Assembly (NCBI GenBank): GCA_018402235.1
Contig: JAGYJJ010000002.1
Coordinates: 28,069-92,068, forward strand
Length of the DNA stretch: 64,000 nt
Source: Candidatus Nanopelagicales bacterium
Lineage (GTDB): Bacteria; Actinomycetota; Actinomycetes; S36-B12
Direction of reading: 5' to 3'
Made by a program: the position numbers and the translations under genes. The notes beneath the pieces are model-generated. The model was given only the letters and a program-made list of their open reading frames with translations, was not told the origin of the DNA and made no database searches. How positions within the stretch are numbered: the stretch's first letter is position 1; each line of letters starts with the position of its first letter. This document shows, piece by piece, positions 1 to 10,896 of this stretch.

Positions 1-1
1 C

Positions 2-493
2 CCCATGGGAGCGATGATCGCCAGCGACCGACTCTTCGAACCGTTCAAGGACGGCACCAACGCGTTCCTCCACGGCTACACCTGGGGAGGCCACCCTGTC
101 GGGGCTGCCGTTGCCCTGGCGAACCTGGACATCTTTGAGCGTGAGGGCATTAACGAACACGTCCGCGAGAACGAGGGCAAATTCCGGCAAACCCTCGAAA
201 AATTAAAGGACCTACCCATCGTGGGAGATGTTCGTGGTGCTGGCTACTTCTATGGCATCGAACTCGTGAAAGACAAGGAGACCAGGGAGTCGTTCAACGA
301 CGATGAATCCGAGCGATTGCTGCGCGGCTTCTTGTCCAAGGCCTTGTTCGACAACGGGTTGTACTGCCGCGCTGATGACCGCGGCGATCCAGTGATCCAA
401 CTCGCTCCCCCACTCATCATTGGTCAACCGGAGTTCGATGAGATCGAAAGAATTCTGCGAAAGGTGCTGACCGAGGCATGGTCGATCCTGTAA
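2..493 (+). CDS. Class III (PLP) aminotransferase, C-terminal part; 5' end truncated by window edge
   Basis: Translation HGYTWGGHPVGAAVALANLDIFEREG...VRGAGYFYGIELVKDKETR is typical of the C-terminal half of omega-/class III aminotransferases; frame open to the window start. Confidence 0.88.
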   Translation, partial: PMGAMIASDRLFEPFKDGTNAFLHGYTWGGHPVGAAVALANLDIFEREGINEHVRENEGKFRQTLEKLKDLPIVGDVRGAGYFYGIELVKDKETRESFNDDESERLLRGFLSKALFDNGLYCRADDRGDPVIQLAPPLIIGQPEFDEIERILRKVLTEAWSIL

Positions 494-1143
494 CCGGGTC
501 CTTGAGCGCCCGAACAAAGATTCGCCGGCTTCCGGACAAGGCAGTTACCGAACGATCGGCACTTGATTCGATCCTCGACGAAGGATTGGTCGCGCACGTA
601 GGCATCATTGATGGCGAGCAGCCGTTCGTGCTACCAGTTGGCTATGCCCGACGCGGCGATGAAGTGATCGTGCATGGCTCTAGCGGATCACGACTCTTTC
701 GAGCCCTCGCAGATGGTGCACCAGCATGCTTGACGGTCACTTTGCTCGACGGTTTGGTCTATGCGCGCAGCGCGTTTGAATCCAGCATGAACTACCGCTC
801 GGCGATGATCCTCGGATCCACGCACCGCCTCACCGGCGATGACGAACTCGATGCCCTTCGCGTTCTTAGTGATCATCTCCTACCTGGCCGCTGGGATGAA
901 GCACGCCAGCCGAGCAAAAAGGAACGGGTCGCAACCATCACCGTGGCACTGCCGCTCACCGAGTGGTCGGTCAAGGTGAGCGAGGGCGCCCCCGATGACG
1001 ACCCCAGCGACTTACAGAACGAACCCTGGCGAAGCATCTGGGCTGGGCACGTGCCCCTGACCCAGGTGATGCTCCCGGCCGTTACTGATCAGTACGTTCC
1101 GGGAAATGTTCCGGTACCGGACTATGTCCAGCAACGCTTATGA
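478..1143 (+). CDS. Pyridoxamine 5'-phosphate oxidase-like flavin-binding protein
   Basis: ORF 221 aa; ...GLVAHVGIIDGEQPFVLPVGYARRGDEVIVHGSSGSRLFRAL pattern of the PPOX-like split-barrel family; overlaps upstream stop. Confidence 0.8.
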   Translation: MVDPVTGSLSARTKIRRLPDKAVTERSALDSILDEGLVAHVGIIDGEQPFVLPVGYARRGDEVIVHGSSGSRLFRALADGAPACLTVTLLDGLVYARSAFESSMNYRSAMILGSTHRLTGDDELDALRVLSDHLLPGRWDEARQPSKKERVATITVALPLTEWSVKVSEGAPDDDPSDLQNEPWRSIWAGHVPLTQVMLPAVTDQYVPGNVPVPDYVQQRL

Positions 1144-2531
1144 CCAGCGCCTCGGACATGCTGGATCGAGTTCTGTGGTGGGACGCACTCCCCGAGCAGT
1201 TGCGTGAACCCCTGGGTGAACCCCTCGTTGGCCAGGTGGATGCCGATGTCGCGATCATCGGCGCTGGATACACAGGCCTGTGGACCGCCTACTACCTCCA
1301 ACAGCAAGTTCCCAGCCTGCGCATAGCGATCGTGGAAAAGCACATCGCCGGTTATGGCGCTAGCGGCCGCAACGGTGGTTGGGCTTCGGCGCTCTTTCCC
1401 CAGGACCACGAGGCAATTGCCAAACGTGCGGGTCTACCTGCAGCAATCGCGATGCAGCAAGCCATGAACCACAGCGTCGATGAAATTGGTCGCGTGGCCG
1501 CGGATCACGGCTGGGACATCGACTGGGCCAAAGGCGGCACGATCGTCGCGGCGCGAAGCCTCGCCCAGTGGAACGCAATGCGTGAACGAGAGGCGCACCT
1601 GCGTGCCGCAGGCATCGACTCCGATGAACGCTTACTGGATGCACAGCAAACGCTCGACATGATGCACGCCACCGATGTGGTGGGGGGCGTGTACACACCA
1701 CACTGCGCGGCCATCCAGCCAGCGAAACTGGTACGCCACCTTGCCCAACATGTGGTCGAATCGGGTGCGCAGCTTTTTGAGACCAGCCCTGCCCTCGCGG
1801 TGGAACCGGGAATCGTGCGCACTCCCACCGGCAGCGTCCGTGCTCGGTACGTGATCCGAGCAACCGAGGGCTACACCGCCGAAATCCCCGGACAGCGCCG
1901 CACGTTGCTGCCGTTCTATTCGCTGATGGTTGCCACCGAGCCGCTCCCGGAGAGCACCTGGGATCAGATCGGACTGGCAGACCGACCCACATTCTCCGAC
2001 GGTCGCCATCTGGTGATCTACGGCCAGCGCACTGCCGACAATCGGCTCGCCTTCGGTGGACGCGGCGCCCCCTACACCTTCGGTTCCAAGATCCAGTCCC
2101 AAACCGAACTCGATGGCCGCATCCACCGAATGCTCGAGGCGACATTGGTCGATCTGTTCCCGGTCGTGCGGCAGCACCGCTTCACGCATGCGTGGGGCGG
2201 CACGCTTGGTATCTCCCGTGATTGGTGGGCCTCGGTGGGCCTTGACCCGGTGACCGGCATGGGCTGGGCCGGTGGCTACGTGGGCGATGGCGTGGGCACC
2301 TCCAACCTCGCTGGTCGAACGCTGGCGGCACTCATCGCGGGGCGCACCGGCGATCCCCTACTAACGCTGCCCTGGGTAGACCACCGGTCACGTGCATGGG
2401 AGCCAGAACCCCTGCGTTGGGCCGCCACCACCATCGGGCTCAAGGCCACCGAAGCCGCCGACGCGATCGAATCCAAGACCGGCAAGCCGTCGGTTTTCGG
2501 ACGACTCGTCGGCTCCCTCACCGGCCACTAA
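1140..2531 (+). CDS. FAD-dependent oxidoreductase (DAO family, gamma-glutamylputrescine oxidase-like)
   Basis: ADVAIIGAGYTGLWTAYYL dinucleotide-binding motif; GYGASGRNGGWAS motif of DadA/PuuB-type oxidases; ATG overlaps preceding stop. Confidence 0.88.
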   Translation: MTSASDMLDRVLWWDALPEQLREPLGEPLVGQVDADVAIIGAGYTGLWTAYYLQQQVPSLRIAIVEKHIAGYGASGRNGGWASALFPQDHEAIAKRAGLPAAIAMQQAMNHSVDEIGRVAADHGWDIDWAKGGTIVAARSLAQWNAMREREAHLRAAGIDSDERLLDAQQTLDMMHATDVVGGVYTPHCAAIQPAKLVRHLAQHVVESGAQLFETSPALAVEPGIVRTPTGSVRARYVIRATEGYTAEIPGQRRTLLPFYSLMVATEPLPESTWDQIGLADRPTFSDGRHLVIYGQRTADNRLAFGGRGAPYTFGSKIQSQTELDGRIHRMLEATLVDLFPVVRQHRFTHAWGGTLGISRDWWASVGLDPVTGMGWAGGYVGDGVGTSNLAGRTLAALIAGRTGDPLLTLPWVDHRSRAWEPEPLRWAATTIGLKATEAADAIESKTGKPSVFGRLVGSLTGH

Positions 2532-2557
2532 CCTGATAGCAACGACGGGAGAGTCCC

Positions 2558-3733
2558 ATGAACCAACACGGCACGCATCCACTCGATCTCATCGCCTTCG
2601 ACGATCTGCTCAGCGAAGAAGAGCGCAGCATCCAAGATGTGACGCGCACGATTGTGGACGACGTCGTTCGTCCCAAAGTGGCCCACTGGTGGGAAGAAGG
2701 TGAGGTCCCGGCACGGGACTTGATGGCCGCTTTCGGTGAAGCCGGATTGTTGGGCATGCATCTTGAGGGCTACGGCTGCGCGGGAACAACCGCCACGGCC
2801 TACGGGCTTGCCGCCATGGAACTCGAGGCGGGCGACTCTGGCATTCGTTCGATGGTGAGCGTGCAAGGTTCGTTGGCGATGTATGCGATCCATCGTTTTG
2901 GTAGCGAGGAGCAACGTGAGCGCTGGCTACCGGGCCTAGCAAAGGGAAGCCTCATCGGCTGCTTTGGACTAACCGAAGCCGACGCGGGCTCCAACCCCTC
3001 ATCGATGCGCACTCGAGCGCGTCAAGACGGCAGCGACTGGGTGCTCGATGGCAGCAAGATGTGGATCACCAACGGATCGGTGGCCGACGTTGCGATCGTA
3101 TGGGCGCAGACCGACCACGGCATCCGAGGCTTCGTGGTTCCCACGGACACTGCAGGATTCCAGGCGAACGTGGTGCACCACAAGGTTTCCCTGCGGGCAT
3201 CCGTTACCAGCGAATTGGTTTTTCGCGACATGCGTCTGCCGGCCGAAGCGGTGCTGCCCGATGTGACCGGACTCAAAGGTCCCTTGAGTTGCTTGAATGA
3301 AGCTCGATTCGGGATCGTCTTCGGCACCATGGGTGCAGCTCGCGAGTGTTTGGAAACAGCCCTTCGGTATGCCGAAGAACGTGAGCAGTTCGACAAACCA
3401 ATCGGGGCCTTTCAACTCACCCAGAAGAAGCTCGTCGATATGACACTGGAACTTGATAAAGGCATGTTGCTCGCACTTCACCTAGGGCGCCTCAAAGATT
3501 CCGGGAAGATTACCCCTGAGCAGATCAGCGTGGGCAAACTCAATAATGCACGTGAGGCGCTCACGATTGCACGCGAATGTCGATCAATTCTGGGCGGGAA
3601 CGGAATCACCCTGGAGTATCCGGTGATCCGGCACATGAACAATCTGGAATCGGTGTTCACCTACGAGGGCACGAATGAAATGCACACTCTGGTGGTCGGT
3701 CAGGCGCTGACCGGTATCCCGGCATTCCGGTGA
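2558..3733 (+). CDS. gcdH: Acyl-CoA dehydrogenase, glutaryl-CoA dehydrogenase type
   Basis: GCFGLTEADAGSNPSSM, SLRASVTSELVF, RQ/FDKPIGAFQLTQKKLVDM, LGGNGITLEYPVIRHMNNLESVFTYEGTNEMH; resembles glutaryl-CoA dehydrogenases. Confidence 0.85.
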   Translation: MNQHGTHPLDLIAFDDLLSEEERSIQDVTRTIVDDVVRPKVAHWWEEGEVPARDLMAAFGEAGLLGMHLEGYGCAGTTATAYGLAAMELEAGDSGIRSMVSVQGSLAMYAIHRFGSEEQRERWLPGLAKGSLIGCFGLTEADAGSNPSSMRTRARQDGSDWVLDGSKMWITNGSVADVAIVWAQTDHGIRGFVVPTDTAGFQANVVHHKVSLRASVTSELVFRDMRLPAEAVLPDVTGLKGPLSCLNEARFGIVFGTMGAARECLETALRYAEEREQFDKPIGAFQLTQKKLVDMTLELDKGMLLALHLGRLKDSGKITPEQISVGKLNNAREALTIARECRSILGGNGITLEYPVIRHMNNLESVFTYEGTNEMHTLVVGQALTGIPAFR

Positions 3734-3800
3734 GTGGTGCACTCGGCCTTCAACCACGGGTAAACGTCGGGGGCGCGAGTGTCGACACCAACCACTTTCA

Positions 3801-4076
3801 CTACTCGAGGGCGATTCGCTTGCGCCTGTTTTGCAACATGGCGAAAAGGAACAAAACCCCAGCAATTAGGAACAGTGCCCAGCCGAGCAGAGTTTCGAAG
3901 GCGAAAGTCTCAGCTATCCCAAGGTCAATCACATCCGAGATCAAGGTGATCAGACCCACACCGATGAACACCCCAGCCACGGCACCCATGATGATTTCGC
4001 CGTTCCATGCTGTCACGTACTGCCGAACCTCCGCGCGCGTCATGAATTGATCGTTGTCGTCCGTCATGCAAGACAC
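3801..4076 (-). CDS. Small predicted two-TM membrane protein, unknown function
   Basis: 91 aa ORF with two hydrophobic segments (IIMGAVAGVFIGVGLITLI; LLGWALFLIAGVLFLFAML). Confidence 0.6.
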   Translation of the reverse strand: MSCMTDDNDQFMTRAEVRQYVTAWNGEIIMGAVAGVFIGVGLITLISDVIDLGIAETFAFETLLGWALFLIAGVLFLFAMLQNRRKRIALE

Positions 4077-4163
4077 CTCCAGCTTTGTTCGCTATCGAAC
4101 TTGCAGGCTAACGCTCGTTTCGCTGGCACCACCCACTGCCGTGGATCTGTCCGACTATCGGGC

Positions 4164-6047
4164 TTATGTTTTCTGACGTAAAACGTCCACGAGCGCGTCG
4201 AGGACCGCAGGATCCTCAATAGTGCTCGGGACTGGTTCATCGCGTCCAGCGGCGATTCCGCGCATGGTTCGGCGCAGGATCTTGCCCGAGCGAGTCTTCG
4301 GTAGCGCCGGCACGATCACCACTTCCTTGAATGCCGCCACCGGCCCTATCTCCTCGCGTACCGATTGCACGATCCGCGCCTGCAACTCGTCTGGATCTGG
4401 ATCCTCTCCCGCTTTCAACACTACGAAGGCACGAGGAATCTGACCTTTCAGATCGTCGTGAACACCGATCACCGCACACTCGGCTACCGCAGGGTGCGCA
4501 GCTACCACGGCCTCCATCGACCCAGTTGAAAGCCGGTGGCCTGCCACGTTGATGACGTCGTCGGTGCGACCCATCACGTACAGGTAGCCGTCCTCGTCGA
4601 AGAATCCACCGTCACCGCTGGTGTAGTAGCCGGGGTGGTCGCTGAGGTAGGACGCGACGTAGCGATCATCGTCTCCCCACAAGGTGGGCAGCGTTCCTGG
4701 AGGAAGCGGCAGTTTGATGGCGATATCTCCCTCACCACCAACCGGCACGTCCTGGCTCGCCGGATCCAAGATCTGTACGTCGTACCCCGGTACCGGGAAA
4801 CTCGGTGAACCCGACTTGATGGGTAAGGGTTCGAGGCCGCGTAGGTTCGCCGCAATCGGCCAACCGGTCTCGGTCTGCCACCAGTTGTCGATGATCGGCA
4901 CGTGGAGGTGCCCACTCGCCCACTCGAAGGTGTCCGGATCCAGCCGCTCGCCGGCAAAGAAGAATGTTTCAAGGGAACCGACGTCGTACTTCACTAGATG
5001 CTCGGCATTCGGGTCTTCCTTTTTGATCGCACGGATTGCCGTGGGCGCGGTAAAAACTGCCCTGACGCGATGCTGCTCAATCAACCGCCAGAAGGCACCG
5101 GCGTCGGGGGTGCCCACCGGCTTGCCCTCATAGAGCACGGTTGTTGCCCCGCTGATGAGTGGGGCGTAGACGATGTAGGAGTGACCGACCACCCATCCCA
5201 CGTCCGATGCCGACCACCAGACATCGCCGGGATTCATCCCGTAGACATGGCGAAAGGACCAGGCCATCGCCACGGCATGACCGCCGTTGTCGCGGACGAT
5301 TCCCTTGGGCCTTCCGGTTGTTCCCGACGTGTACAGGATGTAAAGCGGATCGGTTGCCGCAACCGATACTGGATCTGCTGGCACTGCCGAGGAAACGGCA
5401 TCGTTCCAGTCCACATCGCGCGCCCCCAACTCCGCTGTGACCTGGGGGCGTTGGAACACGACCACTGCCTGCGGCGCATGTTCACTCATCTCGATGGCCG
5501 CATCAACAAGGGGTTTGTATTCGATGATTCGCGCGGGTTCAATACCGCAACTCGCCGTAAGGATCACCCGTGGCTTTGCGTCATCGATCCGGGCACTAAG
5601 TTCCGCGGGTGCAAAACCACCGAACACTACTGAGTGGACAGCCCCGATACGAGCACTTGCGAGCATGGCAACCACGGTTTGGGGAATCATCGGCATATAG
5701 ATGACGACGCGATCCCCGTGACGCACCCCGAGGTCGGTCAAGACGCCCGCAAACCGCGCAACGTGATCGAGTAATTCGGCGTAGGTGATTGTCTGTTGAG
5801 TTTCGGTAAGAGGGCTGTCGTAGATGATGGCCGGTTGGTCTCCCCGACCATCGCGCACGTGACGATCGACTGCGTTGACGCAAGTATTTAGACGTGCATC
5901 AGGAAACCATCGATACAGCGGAGCCTGTGAATCATCAAGAATGCGGGAAGGATACGTTTCCCAGTCGATGGCCTTAGCTGCTTCACGCCAGAAACTCTCC
6001 GGTTCGCGGATGCTCGCTTCGTAGGCTTCCCGATAAGCACCCATCAC
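4164..6047 (-). CDS. prpE: Propionyl-/acetyl-CoA synthetase (AMP-forming acyl-CoA synthetase)
   Basis: YTSGTTGRPKGIVRDNGGHAVAMAWSFRHVYGMNPGDVWW and C-terminal PKTRSGKILRRTMRGIA; PrpE-like. Confidence 0.88.
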   Translation of the reverse strand: MMGAYREAYEASIREPESFWREAAKAIDWETYPSRILDDSQAPLYRWFPDARLNTCVNAVDRHVRDGRGDQPAIIYDSPLTETQQTITYAELLDHVARFAGVLTDLGVRHGDRVVIYMPMIPQTVVAMLASARIGAVHSVVFGGFAPAELSARIDDAKPRVILTASCGIEPARIIEYKPLVDAAIEMSEHAPQAVVVFQRPQVTAELGARDVDWNDAVSSAVPADPVSVAATDPLYILYTSGTTGRPKGIVRDNGGHAVAMAWSFRHVYGMNPGDVWWSASDVGWVVGHSYIVYAPLISGATTVLYEGKPVGTPDAGAFWRLIEQHRVRAVFTAPTAIRAIKKEDPNAEHLVKYDVGSLETFFFAGERLDPDTFEWASGHLHVPIIDNWWQTETGWPIAANLRGLEPLPIKSGSPSFPVPGYDVQILDPASQDVPVGGEGDIAIKLPLPPGTLPTLWGDDDRYVASYLSDHPGYYTSGDGGFFDEDGYLYVMGRTDDVINVAGHRLSTGSMEAVVAAHPAVAECAVIGVHDDLKGQIPRAFVVLKAGEDPDPDELQARIVQSVREEIGPVAAFKEVVIVPALPKTRSGKILRRTMRGIAAGRDEPVPSTIEDPAVLDALVDVLRQKT

Positions 6048-6643
6048 GCGTTTCCGTCTCCACCTGCTGCGTCCGCTTGTTCGCGTCGCTTCCCCTCGCG
6101 CGCCTGACGTGCTCGTTGTGCAGCTCCAGTGAACACCTTGATGATGACAGCAAGGAAGCCCAGTCCGAGAGCCATTTGCAACATCACGATGAACCGCGCT
6201 GCGTCAGTAACCGCGGTGATATCTCCGAAGCCAACGGTAGCTAAAACGGTCAAGGTGAAGTAAGCGGCTGTGAAGTGAGTGATCGGCTCGGAGAAGGATC
6301 CGGGATTGTCGCCTTCGAGGATCACATAGATGGCACTGAAGATTGCGATGAACAGCCCGGCACTCAAGATGAGCGACTCTGCAGCTACCAGGCCCGGGCG
6401 CTTGGACTTCACCACGCGCTTAAGCTGCCACCGCAGAACCAACCCGTAGATGACCATGCCGATAAGCAACAGCGTGACCGGGATGGATATTCGTGGGTCG
6501 CTTTCTTCGGGAACCAGGCTCAGTACCCAGAAGATGAAAATCAGACCAAGGACAGTACGCAGCGCCGAGAAGATCACCTCGACCCACATAGGGCGATCAG
6601 TTTCGGTTACCAGGGATTCCTCCATGGCCGGTGAGTCTTCCAT
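6044..6643 (-). CDS. Two-pore-domain-type potassium channel family protein
   Basis: Hydrophobic helices flanking selectivity-filter-like TVGFGDI. Confidence 0.82.
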   Translation of the reverse strand: MEDSPAMEESLVTETDRPMWVEVIFSALRTVLGLIFIFWVLSLVPEESDPRISIPVTLLLIGMVIYGLVLRWQLKRVVKSKRPGLVAAESLILSAGLFIAIFSAIYVILEGDNPGSFSEPITHFTAAYFTLTVLATVGFGDITAVTDAARFIVMLQMALGLGFLAVIIKVFTGAAQRARQAREGKRREQADAAGGDGNA

Positions 6644-6655
6644 GAAACCCGATGA

Positions 6656-7747
6656 TCAGGCCTCGAGTGCAGCCAACTGGCCGCACGCGCCATCGATTTC
6701 CCTACCGCGGGTGTCCCGGACGGTCACAGGCACGCCCGCCTCTCGCAGTGCCGCCACGAATTCCCTCTCCGCCTGGGGCGTAGACGCCGTCCACTTGGAG
6801 CCCGGAGTGGGATTCAGCGGGATCAAATTCACATGCACCAGATGACCCGCGAGCATCTCCCCCAGCAATTCCGCTCGCCAACGTTGATCGTTAATGTCTT
6901 TGATCAGCGCGTATTCGATGCTGGCCCGACGCCCGGTTTGCTCAACATAGAACCAGGTAGCGTCGAGGACTTCTGACACTTTCCAGCGATTGTTGATCGG
7001 CACCAAGGTGTCGCGCAGGTGATCGTCGGGTGCGTGCAAAGACACCGCGAGGGTGACCGGCATCCCCTCGTCTGCTAGCTGGCGGATACGCGGAACCAAG
7101 CCAACAGTCGAGACCGTTATTCCGCGCGCACTCATGCCCAGACCCTCCAGCGGCGGATCAACAAGGCGATGCAGCGCACCCACCACATTTCGGTAGTTAG
7201 CTAACGGCTCCCCCATGCCCATAAACACGACATTGCTTACCCGGCCCGGCCCCCCAGGCACTTCCCCCGCGGCAAGCGCTCGAGCTCCTGCCAGCACCTG
7301 ATCCACGATCTCTGCCGTAGACAGGTTGCGGGTGAGACCAGCCTGTCCGGTGGCACAGAACGGACAGTTCATGCCGCACCCAGCCTGCGATGAGATACAC
7401 ATCGTCACTCGATCCGGATAACGCATGAGCACCGACTCAACAAGAGAACCATCGTGCAATCGAAATAGAGATTTGACCGTGGTGCCGTCGTCGCATGCCA
7501 CAGTGCGGATGGGATCGAGCAAGGTAGGTAAGACGCTGCGCAGCGTTGTGCGATCCGTGGCGTTGATATCGGTCCAGGTGTCCGGGTCATCTTGCAAGTG
7601 CACGAATAGGTGCGTGGATACCTGATCGGCGCGAAAGGCCGGTAATCCCAGCTCAGCCATGGCATCACGACGTTCACTTCGCGACATATCAAGAAGATGC
7701 TGCGGTGGCTTTCCTCGGGCTGGCGCCTCCAGCACTAAATCCACCAT
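6656..7747 (-). CDS. rlmN: 23S rRNA (adenine(2503)-C(2))-methyltransferase, radical SAM
   Basis: [26 protein letters not shown] motif; [14 protein letters not shown]; start chosen at internal Met overlapping cdsA stop. Confidence 0.95.
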   Translation of the reverse strand: MVDLVLEAPARGKPPQHLLDMSRSERRDAMAELGLPAFRADQVSTHLFVHLQDDPDTWTDINATDRTTLRSVLPTLLDPIRTVACDDGTTVKSLFRLHDGSLVESVLMRYPDRVTMCISSQAGCGMNCPFCATGQAGLTRNLSTAEIVDQVLAGARALAAGEVPGGPGRVSNVVFMGMGEPLANYRNVVGALHRLVDPPLEGLGMSARGITVSTVGLVPRIRQLADEGMPVTLAVSLHAPDDHLRDTLVPINNRWKVSEVLDATWFYVEQTGRRASIEYALIKDINDQRWRAELLGEMLAGHLVHVNLIPLNPTPGSKWTASTPQAEREFVAALREAGVPVTVRDTRGREIDGACGQLAALEA

Positions 7748-8619
7748 CACAGACCCGTCCCACCAGAGCCGAGGAACACCGTGAACAGCGCCCAAGAGGC
7801 GAACGCATTCGGCACAAGGGAGTCCAAGCGATCCATCATGCCGCCGTGACCGGGCAAGAACGACCCCATGTCTTTGATCCCCAAATCACGTTTGATGGCA
7901 CTCTCGGCAAAGTCTCCGCCCGTAGCGGTGATAGTGAGAACCAATCCGGCGATCACCCCCTGCCACCACGGAGCATTCAGAAGGAATGCGAAGGAAAGGC
8001 CGCCAACAACCGCTTGCATGAGCACCGAGCCGGCAAAACCCTCCCACGACTTCTTCGGGCTGATAGATGCCGCGATCGGATGTTTGCCGTAAAAGATTCC
8101 AGCGAAGTACCCACCGATGTCGTTGGAGACAGTGAGCAAAATGAAAACGATCACCCGCCACGGGCCATCGTCGGTGGCCAGGGTCAACATCAAAAAGCCC
8201 GCCATGAAGGGCAGATAAACGATCACGAAGATTGATGCGGTGATGTCGCGGACGTAGCCATCGACACCGCGACGAATACGCCACAACGTGGCCAGAAGCA
8301 CCAGAGCACCGGTTGCCACAAGCTGCCAGATGGGACCCGCGAAATATGCAACTGTGGGCAACAAGATTACCGAGCCGTAGGCCGGAACGCGCGCGATCTT
8401 AATGTTGCGCGAGCCGAAGGCCTGCACCATCTCCCGCATGGCGATTGCCAAAGCTGCGATCACCACAAGTCCAAAAAGCGCTTTGTACGTGAAAAGACTC
8501 GCGATCACGATGACCGCCAGTACTACCCCGGAGGCAACGGCCGCCGGAAGGTTGCGCCCCGTACGCGAAGGTTTTCTACGTCGGGACTTGTCTTCGTCCC
8601 GGTCTGACGTTGATCCCAC
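7747..8619 (-). CDS. cdsA: Phosphatidate cytidylyltransferase
   Basis: Multi-TM protein with C-terminal [34 protein letters not shown] signature. Confidence 0.94.
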   Translation of the reverse strand: MGSTSDRDEDKSRRRKPSRTGRNLPAAVASGVVLAVIVIASLFTYKALFGLVVIAALAIAMREMVQAFGSRNIKIARVPAYGSVILLPTVAYFAGPIWQLVATGALVLLATLWRIRRGVDGYVRDITASIFVIVYLPFMAGFLMLTLATDDGPWRVIVFILLTVSNDIGGYFAGIFYGKHPIAASISPKKSWEGFAGSVLMQAVVGGLSFAFLLNAPWWQGVIAGLVLTITATGGDFAESAIKRDLGIKDMGSFLPGHGGMMDRLDSLVPNAFASWALFTVFLGSGGTGL

Positions 8620-8621
8620 CT

Positions 8622-9188
8622 TCAGACCTCGAGCAGTTCGGCCTCTTTGTGCCCCAGGACCTCATCGACGTGCTCCACGTGCTTGTGGGTGAGGTCATCG
8701 AGCTGCTTCTCCGCGCGACGAACATCGTCCTCGCCGGCGTCGCCGTCTTTTTGCAGTTTGTCGAGGGCTTCCTTGGCGTGCCGGCGAATATTGCGAATCG
8801 CAACCCGGCCATCTTCGGCCTTGGCTCGGGCCTGCTTGATGTACTCCTTGCGACGCTCTTCGGTCAACTCGGGTAACACCACGCGGATGATTACGCCATC
8901 TGTATTGGGATTAATGCCCAGATCGCTGTCACGCAGCGCCTTCTCGACCGCAGGCATCGCACCCTTGTCGTAGGGACTGATGACGATCATTCGAGCTTCC
9001 GGGACCTGGAACGAGGCAAGCTGATTGAGCGGTGTGGCAGTTCCGTAGTAGTCCACGGAGATCTTGTTGAACATCGAGGCGTTCGCTCGTCCGGTGCGGA
9101 TGGTTCCAAAGTCCTCGCGGGTTACTTCGATGGCCTTGTCCATCTTCTCGGTAGCCTCGAGCAGGATCATGTCGATGTCTTCACTCAC
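8622..9188 (-). CDS. frr: Ribosome recycling factor
   Basis: EKMDKAIEVTREDFGTIRTGRANASMFNKISVDYYG...; synteny. Confidence 0.97.
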   Translation of the reverse strand: MSEDIDMILLEATEKMDKAIEVTREDFGTIRTGRANASMFNKISVDYYGTATPLNQLASFQVPEARMIVISPYDKGAMPAVEKALRDSDLGINPNTDGVIIRVVLPELTEERRKEYIKQARAKAEDGRVAIRNIRRHAKEALDKLQKDGDAGEDDVRRAEKQLDDLTHKHVEHVDEVLGHKEAELLEV

Positions 9189-9198
9189 AAGGATCTCC

Positions 9199-9990
9199 TT
9201 AAGTGTTCGATGAGACTAACGTGCCTATTCGCTCGCCCCGGGCCGCACGGGCGATGTTGCCTTCGACTAGCAAGTTGAAGACCACGATGGGCAGAGCGTT
9301 GTCCCGGCACAAACTGATCGCAGTGGCATCCGCCACTTTCAGATCCTGCGCCAGAACCTGATCACATGAGAGATGGTCGTAACGGTGTGCGTTCGGGTTG
9401 GTACGAGGGTCGGAGTCGTAGACACCATCTACACCCTTGGCCATCAGCACCACCTCTGCACCGATTTCGAGCGCTCGCTGAGCAGCGGTTGTGTCGGTCG
9501 AGAAGTAAGGCTGACCGAGTCCGGCGCCAAAGATGACAACGCGACCTTTGTCCAGGTGGCGCATTGCCCGACGCGGCACGTACGGCTCGGCCACCTGACC
9601 CATGGCGATGGCCGTCTGAACTCGGGTGTCCAGGCCGACCTTCTCGCAGAAGTCTTGCAAGGCCAGACAGTTCATAACCGTTCCGAGCATGCCCATGTAG
9701 TCAGCTCGCGCGCGGTCCATGCCGCGTTCGGATAACTGTGCTCCACGAAAGTAATTGCCGCCACCGATCACCACGGCCACTTCGGTGCCGGACGCGGCGA
9801 CATCGGCAATCTGCCGGGCGATGGAGGCGACAACATCGGGGTCTACTCCCAGACCACCGCCGCCAGCGAAGGCCTCGCCGCTGAGCTTGAGCAGTACGCG
9901 GCGCCACCCACCCTCGGGTACCTGCGACCAGGTTTCGATCGTGCCTTCCAGGGATGGCTGAATCGGCTCCGATGCTCTGGACCGATCCAT
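9199..9990 (-). CDS. pyrH: UMP kinase
   Basis: [25 protein letters not shown]..., [35 protein letters not shown]. Confidence 0.97.
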   Translation of the reverse strand: MDRSRASEPIQPSLEGTIETWSQVPEGGWRRVLLKLSGEAFAGGGGLGVDPDVVASIARQIADVAASGTEVAVVIGGGNYFRGAQLSERGMDRARADYMGMLGTVMNCLALQDFCEKVGLDTRVQTAIAMGQVAEPYVPRRAMRHLDKGRVVIFGAGLGQPYFSTDTTAAQRALEIGAEVVLMAKGVDGVYDSDPRTNPNAHRYDHLSCDQVLAQDLKVADATAISLCRDNALPIVVFNLLVEGNIARAARGERIGTLVSSNT

Positions 9991-10024
9991 TCGCTCTCCC
10001 TCGCCTCGACCTGTGGATCCGGCG

Positions 10025-10843
10025 CTACGCCTGACCCGGCTCGAACCTAGCGAATGCCCGGATCGTGGTGCCGCTCTCGGTCAGGACGTCTGTCACGGAC
10101 TTCTTGTTATCCACCACGCTCGGCTGCTCGAGCAGCACATTGTCCTTGAAGTAGGCATTAACCCGACCCTCGACGATCTTGGCGATCGCCTGCTCGGGCT
10201 TGCCTTCCTCACGGGCCGCGGTCTCGGCGATGTGACGCTCGTTTTCGACTGTATCGGCAGGCACCTCATCACGGGTGAGGAATTGTGGTCGCATGGCGGC
10301 TATTTGCATCGCCACTCCGCGAGCCGCCTCCTCGCTGCCGTCGTAGGCCACGAGAACGCCCACCTGAGGCGGGAGATCCGATGCGCGGCGGTGCAGGTAG
10401 GTGGCTACCGGTGCTTGCAGGACCGCCACCTGACCGAGTTCGATCTTCTCGCCGATTACGCCTGCCATCTCCGCGACGGTGTCTGCGACGGTCTTGCCGG
10501 TGTCCAACGTGGCCGCCAGCAATGCGTCGCGGTCGCCGATTTGACCATCGAAGGCCGCCTGGGTGAGCGTTCCAGCGAGGGCTTGAAATTCCTCGCCCTT
10601 GGCCACGAAGTCGGTTTCACACAGCAACTCGACCATCGCGTTATCGACGGCGGCAACGATGCCGTTCGAAGCCGTGCGCTCTGCGCCACGCTTGGCAGCC
10701 TTCGCCGCTCCGGAGATGCGAAGTGCCTCAACAGCCTTGTCGAAGTCACCATCGCTTTCCTCAAGCGCCTTCTTGCACTCCATCATGCCGGCGGAGGTCA
10801 TCTCGCGTAGCCGCTTAACATCCGCGGCGCTGATCGTTGCCAT
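10025..10843 (-). CDS. tsf: Translation elongation factor Ts
   Basis: [30 protein letters not shown]. Confidence 0.97.
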   Translation of the reverse strand: MATISAADVKRLREMTSAGMMECKKALEESDGDFDKAVEALRISGAAKAAKRGAERTASNGIVAAVDNAMVELLCETDFVAKGEEFQALAGTLTQAAFDGQIGDRDALLAATLDTGKTVADTVAEMAGVIGEKIELGQVAVLQAPVATYLHRRASDLPPQVGVLVAYDGSEEAARGVAMQIAAMRPQFLTRDEVPADTVENERHIAETAAREEGKPEQAIAKIVEGRVNAYFKDNVLLEQPSVVDNKKSVTDVLTESGTTIRAFARFEPGQA

Positions 10844-10896
10844 GTTCTTCCTTCAGATCGTTGTGGTGGGAAAGCGAACGTACGGGCGGCCGTTCC

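Noticed and set aside
1360-2145. 261-aa minus-strand ORF opposite the FAD oxidoreductase
   Set aside because: Antisense shadow ORF, Arg/Cys-rich composition, no family resemblance.
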